Shown: positions 1 to 5,665 of the stretch, piece after piece
Position numbering within the stretch: the first letter of the stretch is position 1
Layout of the letters: the number at the start of each line of letters is the position of its first letter
Origin: Porticoccaceae bacterium UBA4026
GTDB taxonomy: Bacteria; Pseudomonadota; Gammaproteobacteria; Pseudomonadales; Porticoccaceae
Direction: 5' to 3'
DNA: 12,178 nt
NCBI GenBank assembly: GCA_002382445.1
Contig: DGAQ01000054.1
Span: 1 to 12,178, forward strand
The notes under the pieces: model-generated
Databases searched by the model: none
Told to the model about the DNA's origin: nothing
The model's input: the letters and a program-made list of their open reading frames with translations, nothing else
Program-made: the position numbers and the translations under genes

Positions 1-203
1 TGGGCGGTTTTAGATCAGTCATTGTTGCTTTGGACTTGACGGATGTCACCTTAATCCGCCAAGCCTGGAGAGGCCCGCTGGGCCTATCCCAAGTCTCCAT
101 GATTTCAGGCCGTTTTTTGCGGCTCACCATCATGATAGATATGTTTATTCCGGGGGAAGCATCAGCTGAAATAAAGACGGTCTTTTTACCGGGAAAAACC
201 TAA
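1..203 (+). CDS. C-terminal end of an unrecognised protein (partial)
   Basis: The frame whose codons begin at base 3 stays open for 66 codons from the window edge to a TAA at 201-203. The start lies outside the window. The translated tail has alternating hydrophobic strands (SVIVALDLTDVTLIRQAW near the start, then RLTIMIDMFIP) and ends in FLPGKT. It contains no membrane-segment-like run and no motif I can place in a family. The gene points toward the tRNA on the other strand, so the two are convergent. I rate it probably real because of the uninterrupted frame and protein-like composition, but 66 codons is short enough that chance is possible. No function is proposed. Confidence 0.5.
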   Translation, partial: GGFRSVIVALDLTDVTLIRQAWRGPLGLSQVSMISGRFLRLTIMIDMFIPGEASAEIKTVFLPGKT

Positions 204-267
204 TATTAGTCCTTATTTAGATATTCCATGAAGATAGAGTAAGAGCCAATCTTGACCTTCCTCATAA

Positions 268-346
268 CGCAAAAAACCTCCAGTATGCGTACACTTTTCT
301 GTACATAACTAAAGGCTTTAGCGCTTACAACCCCTGTAAATACTGG
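268..346 (-). terminator. Multi-hairpin element with T run, probable end of the tRNA-Arg transcript
   Basis: A perfect 7-bp stem (280-286 with 340-346) encloses three perfect 5-bp hairpins: 289-293/300-304, 309-313/317-321 and 325-329/335-339. Read on the minus strand, the closing stem is followed by three bases and then six Ts (276-271). It begins 16 nt after the tRNA 3' end. This is consistent with a branched intrinsic terminator, but the closing stem is only moderately GC-rich, so the terminator role is inference. Confidence 0.45.
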
Positions 347-362
347 ATTGCAACTATTTAAT

Positions 363-439
363 TGGTGCACTCGGGTGGATTCGAACCACCGACCGCTCGG
401 TTCGTAGCCGAGTACTCTATCCAGCTGAGCTACGAGTGC
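363..439 (-). tRNA. tRNA-Arg (anticodon ACG)
   Basis: The reverse complement folds as a full 77-nt cloverleaf. The acceptor stem is GCACTCG paired with CGAGTGC, the D arm begins AGCTCAGCTGGATAGAG, the anticodon stem is CTCGG/CCGAG with loop CTACGAA, and the T arm contains GGTTCGAATCC. The discriminator is A and the CCA end is encoded (365-363). The loop gives anticodon ACG. The tRNA therefore reads CGU, and after TadA deamination of A34 to inosine also CGC and CGA. It is a single tRNA with no neighbouring tRNA in view. Its promoter lies just upstream (467-495), and a structured element with a T run follows at 346-271. Confidence 0.97.
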
Positions 440-466
440 ATTTTAGTCCCATTTCTGAGGTCGCGT

Positions 467-495
467 ACTATAAGTTAGAGGCGTTGTTGAGTCAA
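467..495 (-). promoter_or_regulatory. Sigma70 promoter of tRNA-Arg
   Basis: On the minus strand there is a -35 box TTGACT (495-490), a 17-bp spacer and a -10 box TATAGT (472-467). A GC-rich discriminator (ACGCGACC) follows, as is usual for stable-RNA promoters under stringent control. The tRNA 5' end at 439 lies about 27 bases past the -10 box, allowing a short leader. The -35 box is embedded in a perfect 15-bp palindrome (484-498). Confidence 0.75.
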
Positions 496-589
496 CAATT
501 GCATGCTTCACGAAAAGGGGTTTTTGATATTTACTTCGTTGGCTCAAGTCTCATAATTAGCCTCAGCTAAGCTTGTAATAAAGTGCGAG

Positions 590-1090
590 TTAGCTCTTGT
601 AGCTAATAGGCAGCCACATACTCTCTTTAAGTTTTTCCATAACCACATAGCTTGTTGATTCTTGCACGGCTGGGAGCTTTAAAATTCTGTGGCCGAGAAG
701 TTCACGATAGGCAGTCATGTCGGCAACACGCGCTTTTAAGAGATAGTCATAGTTGCCAGTGACTAAAAAACAGCTTTGAATATTTTCTAAGTCGATGACC
801 GAACGATGAAATTCTTCGAAGTTCTCTTGTGATGTGTGATTGAGGCGTATTTGAACAAAGACCACCAACCCGGCGTTTAGTTTTTCAGGACATACTTGGG
901 CGCTGTAGCCCAAAATATATCCGTTACGCTCAAGTCGTTTGACCCGCTCGATACAGGGGGTGACAGATAAGCCTACCTGTTTGGCTAAGTCGGTATAACT
1001 GATGCGACCGTCTTTTTGCAGTATGCGCAATATATTACGGTCAATTTTGCCGAGCTTATCGAGTCCTTCAAGGTTAGATTTTGAGGTCAT
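590..1090 (-). CDS. lrp: Leucine-responsive regulatory protein Lrp
   Basis: This is a global transcription regulator of the Lrp/AsnC family. It binds DNA as oligomers and senses leucine and other amino acids. At 166 aa it is close to E. coli Lrp (164 aa) and collinear with it. An N-terminal winged HTH spans about residues 15-65 and includes IDRNILRILQKDGRIS, then VGLSVTPCIERVKRLERNGYI with the recognition helix at about 42-53. The C-terminal RAM domain (about 75-155) includes LVTGNYDYLLK at 109-119, at the effector and oligomer interface. The strong match to Lrp itself, rather than to AsnC or specialised paralogues, supports the name. The gene is divergent from ald across a spacer with two Lrp-box-like sites, suggesting autoregulation and control of ald. 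The ribosome site is weak (GGATGG, about 12 bases before the ATG). No convincing terminator is seen downstream, only a small hairpin near 557-570. Confidence 0.95.
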   Translation of the reverse strand: MTSKSNLEGLDKLGKIDRNILRILQKDGRISYTDLAKQVGLSVTPCIERVKRLERNGYILGYSAQVCPEKLNAGLVVFVQIRLNHTSQENFEEFHRSVIDLENIQSCFLVTGNYDYLLKARVADMTAYRELLGHRILKLPAVQESTSYVVMEKLKESMWLPISYKS

Positions 1091-1110
1091 TATTAAAAAC
1101 CATCCAATAA

Positions 1111-1125
1111 CAGAAAAATATACTG
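1111..1125. promoter_or_regulatory. Lrp box 1 (14/15 match to consensus)
   Basis: The site CAGAAAAATATACTG matches the published E. coli Lrp consensus YAGHAWATTWTDCTR at 14 of 15 positions; only position 8 differs. It is part of a 19-bp dyad, AACAG..CTGTT, at 1109-1127. It lies about 20 bp upstream of the lrp start, next to a possible lrp -10 box (TATAAC on the minus strand, 1130-1125), which fits autorepression. Confidence 0.7.
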
Positions 1126-1140
1126 TTATAGTACTTATAA

Positions 1141-1155
1141 TAGAAAAATAATCTA
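1141..1155. promoter_or_regulatory. Lrp box 2 (13/15 match to consensus)
   Basis: The site TAGAAAAATAATCTA matches YAGHAWATTWTDCTR at 13 of 15 positions. It begins exactly 30 bp after box 1, about three helical turns, so both sites face the same side of the DNA. It lies about 36 bp upstream of the probable ald -10 box. Confidence 0.6.
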
Positions 1156-1162
1156 CTAATAG

Positions 1163-1196
1163 TTGATAAAAATTAATAAATAGTGCTCTATATAAT
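1163..1196 (+). promoter_or_regulatory. Probable ald promoter region
   Basis: A perfect -10 hexamer TATAAT occurs at 1191-1196. The best -35-like element is TTGATA at 1163-1168, but the 22-bp gap is too long for a standard promoter. The promoter may therefore depend on an activator, and the two Lrp boxes upstream make Lrp the obvious candidate. Assigning it to ald is inference. Confidence 0.4.
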
Positions 1197-1239
1197 TTAA
1201 ATTGCAGGATAATTAATGTCTATTTATTGTTGATAATAT

Positions 1240-1244
1240 GGAGG
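1240..1244 (+). promoter_or_regulatory. Shine-Dalgarno site that fixes a TTG start for ald
   Basis: GGAGG lies eight bases upstream of the in-frame TTG at 1253. The upstream ATG at 1238 overlaps this site and has no purine-rich sequence in front of it. Starting at the TTG gives the family N-terminus MLIGVPKE. Confidence 0.75.
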
Positions 1245-1252
1245 ATAAAGCT

Positions 1253-2371
1253 TTGTTAATCGGAGTTCCCAAAGAAGTTAAAAATCATGAATATCGTGTC
1301 GGTTTAACACCCGCGTCAGTGCTTGAGTTAGTTAAGCGCGGCCATCAAGTGGTGGTTGAAAAAGACGCTGGTGCTGCCATCGACTTTACTGATGATCAAT
1401 ATATTGCGTCGGGTGCTAAAATAAGCAGCTCTGCTGAAGATATTTTTGCTCGGGCAGGGATGATCATTAAAGTGAAGGAGCCGCAAGCCCACGAATGTAA
1501 AATGCTGCATGAGGGACAGATTCTCTATACCTATCTTCATCTTGCACCAGATCCAGAGCAAACTCGGTTGTTAGTAGAATCAGGAGCCACCTGCGTGGCT
1601 TATGAAACCGTCACCGACGCTCAGGGTGGCTTACCCTTATTGGCACCTATGTCAGAAGTGGCAGGGCGGATGTCTGTCCAGGCCGGAGCACACCATTTGG
1701 AGAAAGCCCAGGGTGGGCGAGGCATTTTATTGGCTGGTGTACCCGGTGTTGCGCCTGCCAAGGTGTTAGTGATCGGTGGCGGTGTGGTTGGTGATAATGC
1801 CGCATCGATGGCTGTGGGTATGGGCGCTGATGTGACTATTTTGGATCGCTCAATTTCACGATTGCGACAATTAGATAATGAGTATGAAGGCAGAGCAAAG
1901 TGCGTTTATTCTACTGATGCAGCGATAGAAGAGTATGCGCTGGAAGCTGATCTCGTTATTGGCGCAGTCCTCGTTCCTGGCGCGGCAGCGCCTAAGTTAC
2001 TGAGTAGAGATTTGATTAGTCGAATGAAAAAAGGTGCGGTGGTAGTGGATGTGGCTATCGATCAAGGTGGTTGTTTTGAAACATCAAGAGCAACAACCCA
2101 CCAGGCCCCGACTTATATCGTTGATGAAGTAGTGCATTACTGTGTGGCCAATATGCCTGGCGCGGTGGCTCGCACCGCTACTATGGCGCTCAACAATGCC
2201 ACGCTACCCTACGCCATCAAGTTAGCCGATGATCCCATTAGTGCGCTGATGACAGATCCTAATTTGCAAAATGGTTTGAACGTTCACAAGGGCTTAGTCA
2301 CCTACAAGGCGGTTGCCGATGCTTTGGGTTATGACTATGTGCCAGCTGATGAGGCCTTAAAAGCCTATTGA
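1253..2371 (+). CDS. ald: Alanine dehydrogenase
   Basis: This cytosolic NAD-dependent enzyme interconverts L-alanine and pyruvate plus ammonia, usually serving alanine catabolism. I place the start at TTG 1253 (372 aa) rather than the in-frame ATG at 1238 (377 aa). The TTG has an ideal GGAGG site, and it puts the known functional residues at their canonical numbers: R15 in EYRVG, K75 in VKVKEP-like IIKVKEP, catalytic H96 in TYLHLAP, and D270 in VVVDVAIDQGG. The N-terminal catalytic half runs to about residue 130. The NAD-binding Rossmann fold follows with VIGGGVVGDNAA at about 173-184, then AAPKLLSRDLI and the C-terminal PGAVARTAT region. No residue that I know to be important is missing. The gene diverges from lrp and converges on cmoB with a 17-bp gap. 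Control by Lrp is likely from the two boxes in the spacer. Confidence 0.95.
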   Translation: MLIGVPKEVKNHEYRVGLTPASVLELVKRGHQVVVEKDAGAAIDFTDDQYIASGAKISSSAEDIFARAGMIIKVKEPQAHECKMLHEGQILYTYLHLAPDPEQTRLLVESGATCVAYETVTDAQGGLPLLAPMSEVAGRMSVQAGAHHLEKAQGGRGILLAGVPGVAPAKVLVIGGGVVGDNAASMAVGMGADVTILDRSISRLRQLDNEYEGRAKCVYSTDAAIEEYALEADLVIGAVLVPGAAAPKLLSRDLISRMKKGAVVVDVAIDQGGCFETSRATTHQAPTYIVDEVVHYCVANMPGAVARTATMALNNATLPYAIKLADDPISALMTDPNLQNGLNVHKGLVTYKAVADALGYDYVPADEALKAY

Positions 2372-2388
2372 AAACAAGCTTAGGAGCC

Positions 2389-3378
2389 TTAGAAGGGGAC
2401 CTCTGCAACCACTACTGCACGTAGGGGTGCGGGGTGTCCTTCTGCTGTTTTAGTCATATCATCGGGGTCTAAAAACTCCCCCAGTGAATCGTAGGTCATC
2501 CAGTCTGTGCTGCGTTGCTCATCGGTACTGGTTGTACTTATGTCAACGACTCGGGTATTAACAAAGCCTTGCTTTCTCATCCAGCTCGTCAGGGTATTTG
2601 GCGAAGGCAAGAACCATACGTTTGGCATTTTGGCATAACGCCCCTCAGGCACTAAAATCTGCCCTTCAGGACCGTCTATCACCAGAGTTTCAAGTACCAA
2701 CTGGCCGCCGGGACGCAGCAGTTCGCGCAACTCGCGTAAATGATCCATGGGTGAGCGTCTGTGGTAAAGAATACCCATTGAAAATACCGTATCAAATGCG
2801 GCTAGTTTTTCCGGCATCTGCTCAATGCCTAAAGGAAGCACATCGATCGGTAATTCAGGCCCCGCATATTTTTTGATCGCGTTAAACTGAAAAACAAACT
2901 TGGCCGAAGGGTCAATGCCGATCACACGCTTGGCACCTGCGCCAAGCATACGCCAGCAGTGATAACCATTACCGCAACCAACATCCAAAATTAAACGGTT
3001 ATTGAGTGGCTGTAAGTGAGGTAAGACACGATCCCACTTCCAATCTGATCGCCACTCAGTATCAATAGGCAGGCCAAATAGTTGATAGGGTCCTTTGCGC
3101 CAAGGGTGCAGTCCCATGAGGCTATGTTGTAGTTGATCACGTACCTCTGCGGTGATATCGGCAGCCTGGCCAATGGTAACTCCAGTACTAAAATCATAAT
3201 GTTGCGTGCTAATATCTGGGAGGCCTTCAAGTGATTGGAGCCAGCCGGGCATGTCACCCCAACGACGACCATCCAGGCGCTCCTCTATCTCTTCAGGTAG
3301 GCCTCTATGCCAAGTAGCTAAGTCAGAGCTTTTTAGCCAGCTGAGAAATGGTTGATAGTCTATGACTGAGGGAAACAT
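2389..3378 (-). CDS. cmoB: tRNA U34 carboxymethyltransferase CmoB
   Basis: CmoB transfers a carboxymethyl group from carboxy-SAM (made by CmoA) to 5-hydroxyuridine at tRNA position 34. The product cmo5U widens wobble reading of Val, Ala, Ser, Pro, Thr and Leu codons. At 329 aa it matches E. coli CmoB (323 aa) along its whole length. The helical N-terminal domain covers residues 1-115 and is followed by a class I methyltransferase fold with LDVGCGNGYHCWRM at 131-144 and IDPS at 155-158. Carboxy-SAM-selecting residues known from E. coli are present: K95 in WRKGP, W109 in TEWR, K114 in DWKW and Y205 in LYHRR. The C-terminus EFLDPDD..AEGHPAPLRAV is also typical. The start ATG is preceded by AGG at eight bases. 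Its partner cmoA lies at 8171-8905 on the same strand, separated by about 4.8 kb of other genes. Confidence 0.97.
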   Translation of the reverse strand: MFPSVIDYQPFLSWLKSSDLATWHRGLPEEIEERLDGRRWGDMPGWLQSLEGLPDISTQHYDFSTGVTIGQAADITAEVRDQLQHSLMGLHPWRKGPYQLFGLPIDTEWRSDWKWDRVLPHLQPLNNRLILDVGCGNGYHCWRMLGAGAKRVIGIDPSAKFVFQFNAIKKYAGPELPIDVLPLGIEQMPEKLAAFDTVFSMGILYHRRSPMDHLRELRELLRPGGQLVLETLVIDGPEGQILVPEGRYAKMPNVWFLPSPNTLTSWMRKQGFVNTRVVDISTTSTDEQRSTDWMTYDSLGEFLDPDDMTKTAEGHPAPLRAVVVAEVPF

Positions 3379-3500
3379 TGTTATACCTGTGACGTTGAGC
3401 GGTAATTATAAAGTATTTTCTGGGTCTAATCGTCTAGCCTCAATAGGTTCATTATCAATCGCGATACATCTCTAAGCGCGAGGTAGGCTTTTCAACAGTG

Positions 3501-4640
3501 CTATTCAGATATAGGCTCGCCGCTAATAAGGAGGCGTCTGCGTTGAGCCACTAGATAATAACAGGCAGCATAGATGCCGATGACCACGAGTCCCACCCAT
3601 TCAATTTGCAATGGAGTGAACTGATAGAGCAGTACCAAGGACACCATGATCAGCCAATTGATAGCGACATATTTGAGCTTGCCGAGTCGTTCTACGGTCA
3701 TACCAATATTGCGTGTATATAGGCGCATTAGTGAATCAAGCGAGTTGACCACAAATATCACGCCAACGCCCACCATAGCAATCCGCCAAATGCTGGCAAT
3801 ATTTATTCCGTTGTCAAAGTAAAAATAGAGCACTGAAAACCAGATTGCTATAGGAACCGAAGGCACTACTAGCAGGGCGACTAAAAGCTGCCAGACTTTT
3901 AATCCGCTGACAAATCGGGAGATGAACTGTCCTATCATGATACTCCAAGCAAACCACCAATAGAGGTAAAATTGGTGGTAATCAGTGATCGGCGCTAGAT
4001 AATGATTGATGTTGTAAAAGTAGTCGCCGATATTCATCATTGAGTTTGCCAGCCCTCCAAATCCCATATCACCTGACCACCACATGCCAAAAATCAGCCC
4101 AAAAAACAGCCAGGTTGACCCTATGCTTAATATTTTCACATAACGGATGTGGGTGCTAGACGCAGCAGCAAGTAGGACTACAGTGCCAACCAATCCGTAC
4201 TTTAAGGGATCACTAATGGCATCGATATAATCGGGTAGATAGACCAAAAATAAATAGGCCGTAAAGGCGCAGGTTCCAATAATGACGATGTTGTTTGTCC
4301 ATTTAATCAGAGGTATTTCAAATAACTTTAATTTGGGCTCGACAATACAAAAGTAAAAGATGGTGGTGAAATAAAATCCCCAGACTAAAAATCCCCAGAA
4401 GCCAAACTCCAGCGCCAAGGGGTTGGTAAATGCGTAGGGTGCTTCGCTGGCATAGACCTGAAAATCAGATATAGGAAACATTATTAGCCCCACATCTAAA
4501 CCTGAAGTGAAGAGAATCGCCATAAAGGTGAAAAAAGATGTAGGTATCTCTCCCACGCATTCGACGTTGCGCCAATAGACAGCGATGATAAGTCCTGTGA
4601 ATAGAGTGGCGCACATTGCGATAGTGAGAATAAGTGCCAT
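3501..4640 (-). CDS. Divergent, short BCCT-family (betaine/choline/carnitine-like) transporter
   Basis: This is an integral membrane protein of 379 aa with about 10-11 hydrophobic segments. Family membership rests on the ordered resemblance to BCCT transporters. FFTFMAILFTSGLDVGLIMFP (36-56) fits the glycine-rich TM3. FGFWGFLVWGFYFT (79-92) fits TM4. QFYLYWWFAWSIMIGQFISR (223-242) fits the signature helix. LLVALLVVPSVPIAIWFS (252-269) fits TM9, and VVNSLDSLMRLY (297-308) fits the 'T-S-x-D-S' helix. Typical members exceed 500 aa. This one appears to lack TM1 and has shortened loops and tails. The signature W-T-x-x-[FY]-W-x-W-W is degenerate (Y-H-Q-F-Y-L-Y-W-W). An in-frame TAA five codons before the ATG rules out a longer N-terminus in this frame. 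AAGG lies about 10 bases before the ATG. Substrate is unknown; a compatible-solute or quaternary-amine role is only a family-based guess. The gene sits beside broken genes, so it could itself be decaying. Confidence 0.7.
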   Translation of the reverse strand: MALILTIAMCATLFTGLIIAVYWRNVECVGEIPTSFFTFMAILFTSGLDVGLIMFPISDFQVYASEAPYAFTNPLALEFGFWGFLVWGFYFTTIFYFCIVEPKLKLFEIPLIKWTNNIVIIGTCAFTAYLFLVYLPDYIDAISDPLKYGLVGTVVLLAAASSTHIRYVKILSIGSTWLFFGLIFGMWWSGDMGFGGLANSMMNIGDYFYNINHYLAPITDYHQFYLYWWFAWSIMIGQFISRFVSGLKVWQLLVALLVVPSVPIAIWFSVLYFYFDNGINIASIWRIAMVGVGVIFVVNSLDSLMRLYTRNIGMTVERLGKLKYVAINWLIMVSLVLLYQFTPLQIEWVGLVVIGIYAACYYLVAQRRRLLISGEPISE

Positions 4641-4680
4641 GGGTTGGTTGCCTTATCTGGTTGGGTAAAAATACTTAGGG

Positions 4681-5100
4681 TTATGCCACAATTATTACTA
4701 GACCGCAGGCACACTGATCGTCAAGTAGAGGGAGACTGTCGACCATTGCTTGCAGGAAAGTTTGATCTCCTTCTTCTATGGCTAACGCTGGGTCACTGCG
4801 GGTCAAGGAATAGGATGAATGGTCAACAGGATACCAAAGCTCGGTAATGAGGTTGCCAAACCGGCTATTCACTGCAGCGATCGCATCAAAGGGCCGAGAT
4901 TTATCCTGTATAAAGCCTGTTGAAGAGTCGGTCGCATAAAGCTGATTTGTGGCGTCGGATGAGGAATATTGCAGATCAATGCAAGAGCACATTAGAGTGG
5001 CAAGGCACAGAGTTAACCCGAGTCGGGTGTTGCTCAATCGTTTTCTTGTCTCTTCCCTAGGAAATGGTTTTGAGTGTCTTTTACTAAGAAATTGCCTCAT
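4681..5100 (-). pseudogene. N-terminal fragment of a lipoprotein-like alpha/beta hydrolase
   Basis: The frame encodes 139 aa. A basic N-region (residues 1-26) precedes a hydrophobic stretch, LGLTLCLATLM, ending at MCSC with Cys40 as possible lipidation site. The lipobox is atypical (M-C-S-C), so lipoprotein export is only likely. The segment RPFDAIAAVNSRFGNLITELWYPVD (about 69-93) resembles the opening of PAF-acetylhydrolase/dienelactone-hydrolase-like proteins, where an 'R..d..v.lWYP' strand starts the fold. The protein ends in GLVIIVA followed by stop. That is about where the family has a strand followed by His-Gly at the oxyanion hole. The nucleophile elbow (G-x-S-x-G) and the rest of the catalytic triad are absent. 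I read this as the 5' remnant of a longer gene. It could instead be a small unrelated lipoprotein. Operator-like repeats lie just upstream at 5115-5154. Confidence 0.5.
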
Positions 5101-5137
5101 TGACGTCTTCTGTAATTAAGTTGTACTAAGTAGTAGA

Positions 5138-5154
5138 TTAAGGTTGTACCTTAA
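5138..5154. repeat. Perfect 7-bp inverted repeat, operator-like
   Basis: TTAAGGTTGTACCTTAA forms a 7-bp dyad with a 3-base centre. A degenerate copy of the same word, TTAAGTTGTACTAA, occurs at 5117-5130, with the TTGTAC cores 23 bp apart. The pair lies immediately upstream of the hydrolase fragment on the minus strand, so it may be an operator. No regulator can be named. Confidence 0.4.
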
Positions 5155-5207
5155 AGGACAGTTGGCTCGAAGTCATCGATTGATTGAAATCCAAACTTCC
5201 TGTCCTT
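5154..5207. repeat. 8-bp inverted repeat with a 38-base loop
   Basis: AAGGACAG at 5154-5161 is the exact reverse complement of CTGTCCTT at 5200-5207. It sits in the noncoding gap between the glycosidase-like gene and the hydrolase fragment. No T run follows on either strand. A long hairpin is possible, but its meaning is unknown. Confidence 0.35.
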
Positions 5208-5242
5208 GCGTCTAATTATATTACCTTAATGGTTATGATCTG

Positions 5243-5665
5243 CTACTGCCCTCTGTACCAATATTTTACGATGTGTTCGGCAGGTTTTCCACGAATTGAT
5301 TGAGATAAATTGGGGAAACCTTCAACCCCAGGTGTTAATGTCTGTGATAGCCAATATCCGGTGTGAATGTCGGTGCTTTCGACAGAAAAAGTATACTGCT
5401 CACTTAAGGCTTGCATGATGCCTTCAATGCCAAGCGCCTGTAGTGAAAAGTCAATGGTGTAGTGCTCTTGCATACAGTCATCGGGGGTGTTGTCCTCTAA
5501 GATGCCACTGGTACAAAAACCATCTTCTTTCCATCCGTTAATAAAGTAGTCTTCTCTACTCTGCACCTGCACGCTGATGATTGCCGGAAGGTTTATCGAC
5601 GACGTGCCGGCCCAGCAGGGTTGCCCTGTATCTAGACAATATATGTTAGATAGTCGTCTTTTAGT
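5243..5665 (-). pseudogene. C-terminal part of the frameshifted glycosidase-like gene
   Basis: The frame is open from just after a TGA at 5668-5666 down to the stop at 5243, about 140 codons. The first usable conventional start is a GTG at 5572 (109 aa). Protein-like sequence continues upstream of that GTG without interruption, reading NIYCLDTGQPCWAGT and then SINLPAIISVQVQS. This argues that the piece is not independently started but is the continuation of the adjacent gene, which ends at 5632 in another frame. The tail contains TIDFSLQALGIEGIMQALSE, resembling the last barrel strand and helix. It then has LSQSIRGKPAEHIVKYWY, which fits the usual C-terminal end of secreted TIM-barrel glycosidases. 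Shifting one base back from the upstream frame joins the two parts. Either the gene is dead or the window has a one-base error here. Confidence 0.6.

Noticed and set aside
280..346. A second, unusual tRNA
   Set aside because: The stem sizes suggest a cloverleaf, but loops of 5, 3 and 6 bases, the lack of GG in a D loop and the lack of TTCRA rule out a functional tRNA.
363..439. tRNA-Arg as an attachment site for an integrated element
   Set aside because: There is no integrase, no repeated copy of the tRNA 3' end and no phage-like gene nearby. The flanking genes lrp and ald look like ordinary chromosome.
2340..2400. Bidirectional terminator between ald and cmoB
   Set aside because: The CTTAG words around 2378-2393 are direct repeats rather than a stem, and no T run follows on either strand.
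2598..2876. 92-codon + strand open frame across cmoB
   Set aside because: It lies fully antisense to a well-conserved gene, has no ribosome site, and its translation resembles no known family. It is a shadow frame. The same holds for the other antisense frames over ald, ALDH, cmoA and the M16C gene.
3522..3545. AAGGAGG on the + strand, looking like a strong ribosome site
   Set aside because: It is the complement of Arg-Leu-Leu-Ile codons at the end of the BCCT-like gene. No sensible + strand frame follows.
5154..5207. 8-bp inverted repeats as ends of an insertion sequence
   Set aside because: The enclosed segment is only 38 bases and codes for nothing. No target duplication is visible outside the repeats. 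I keep it as an unexplained repeat only.
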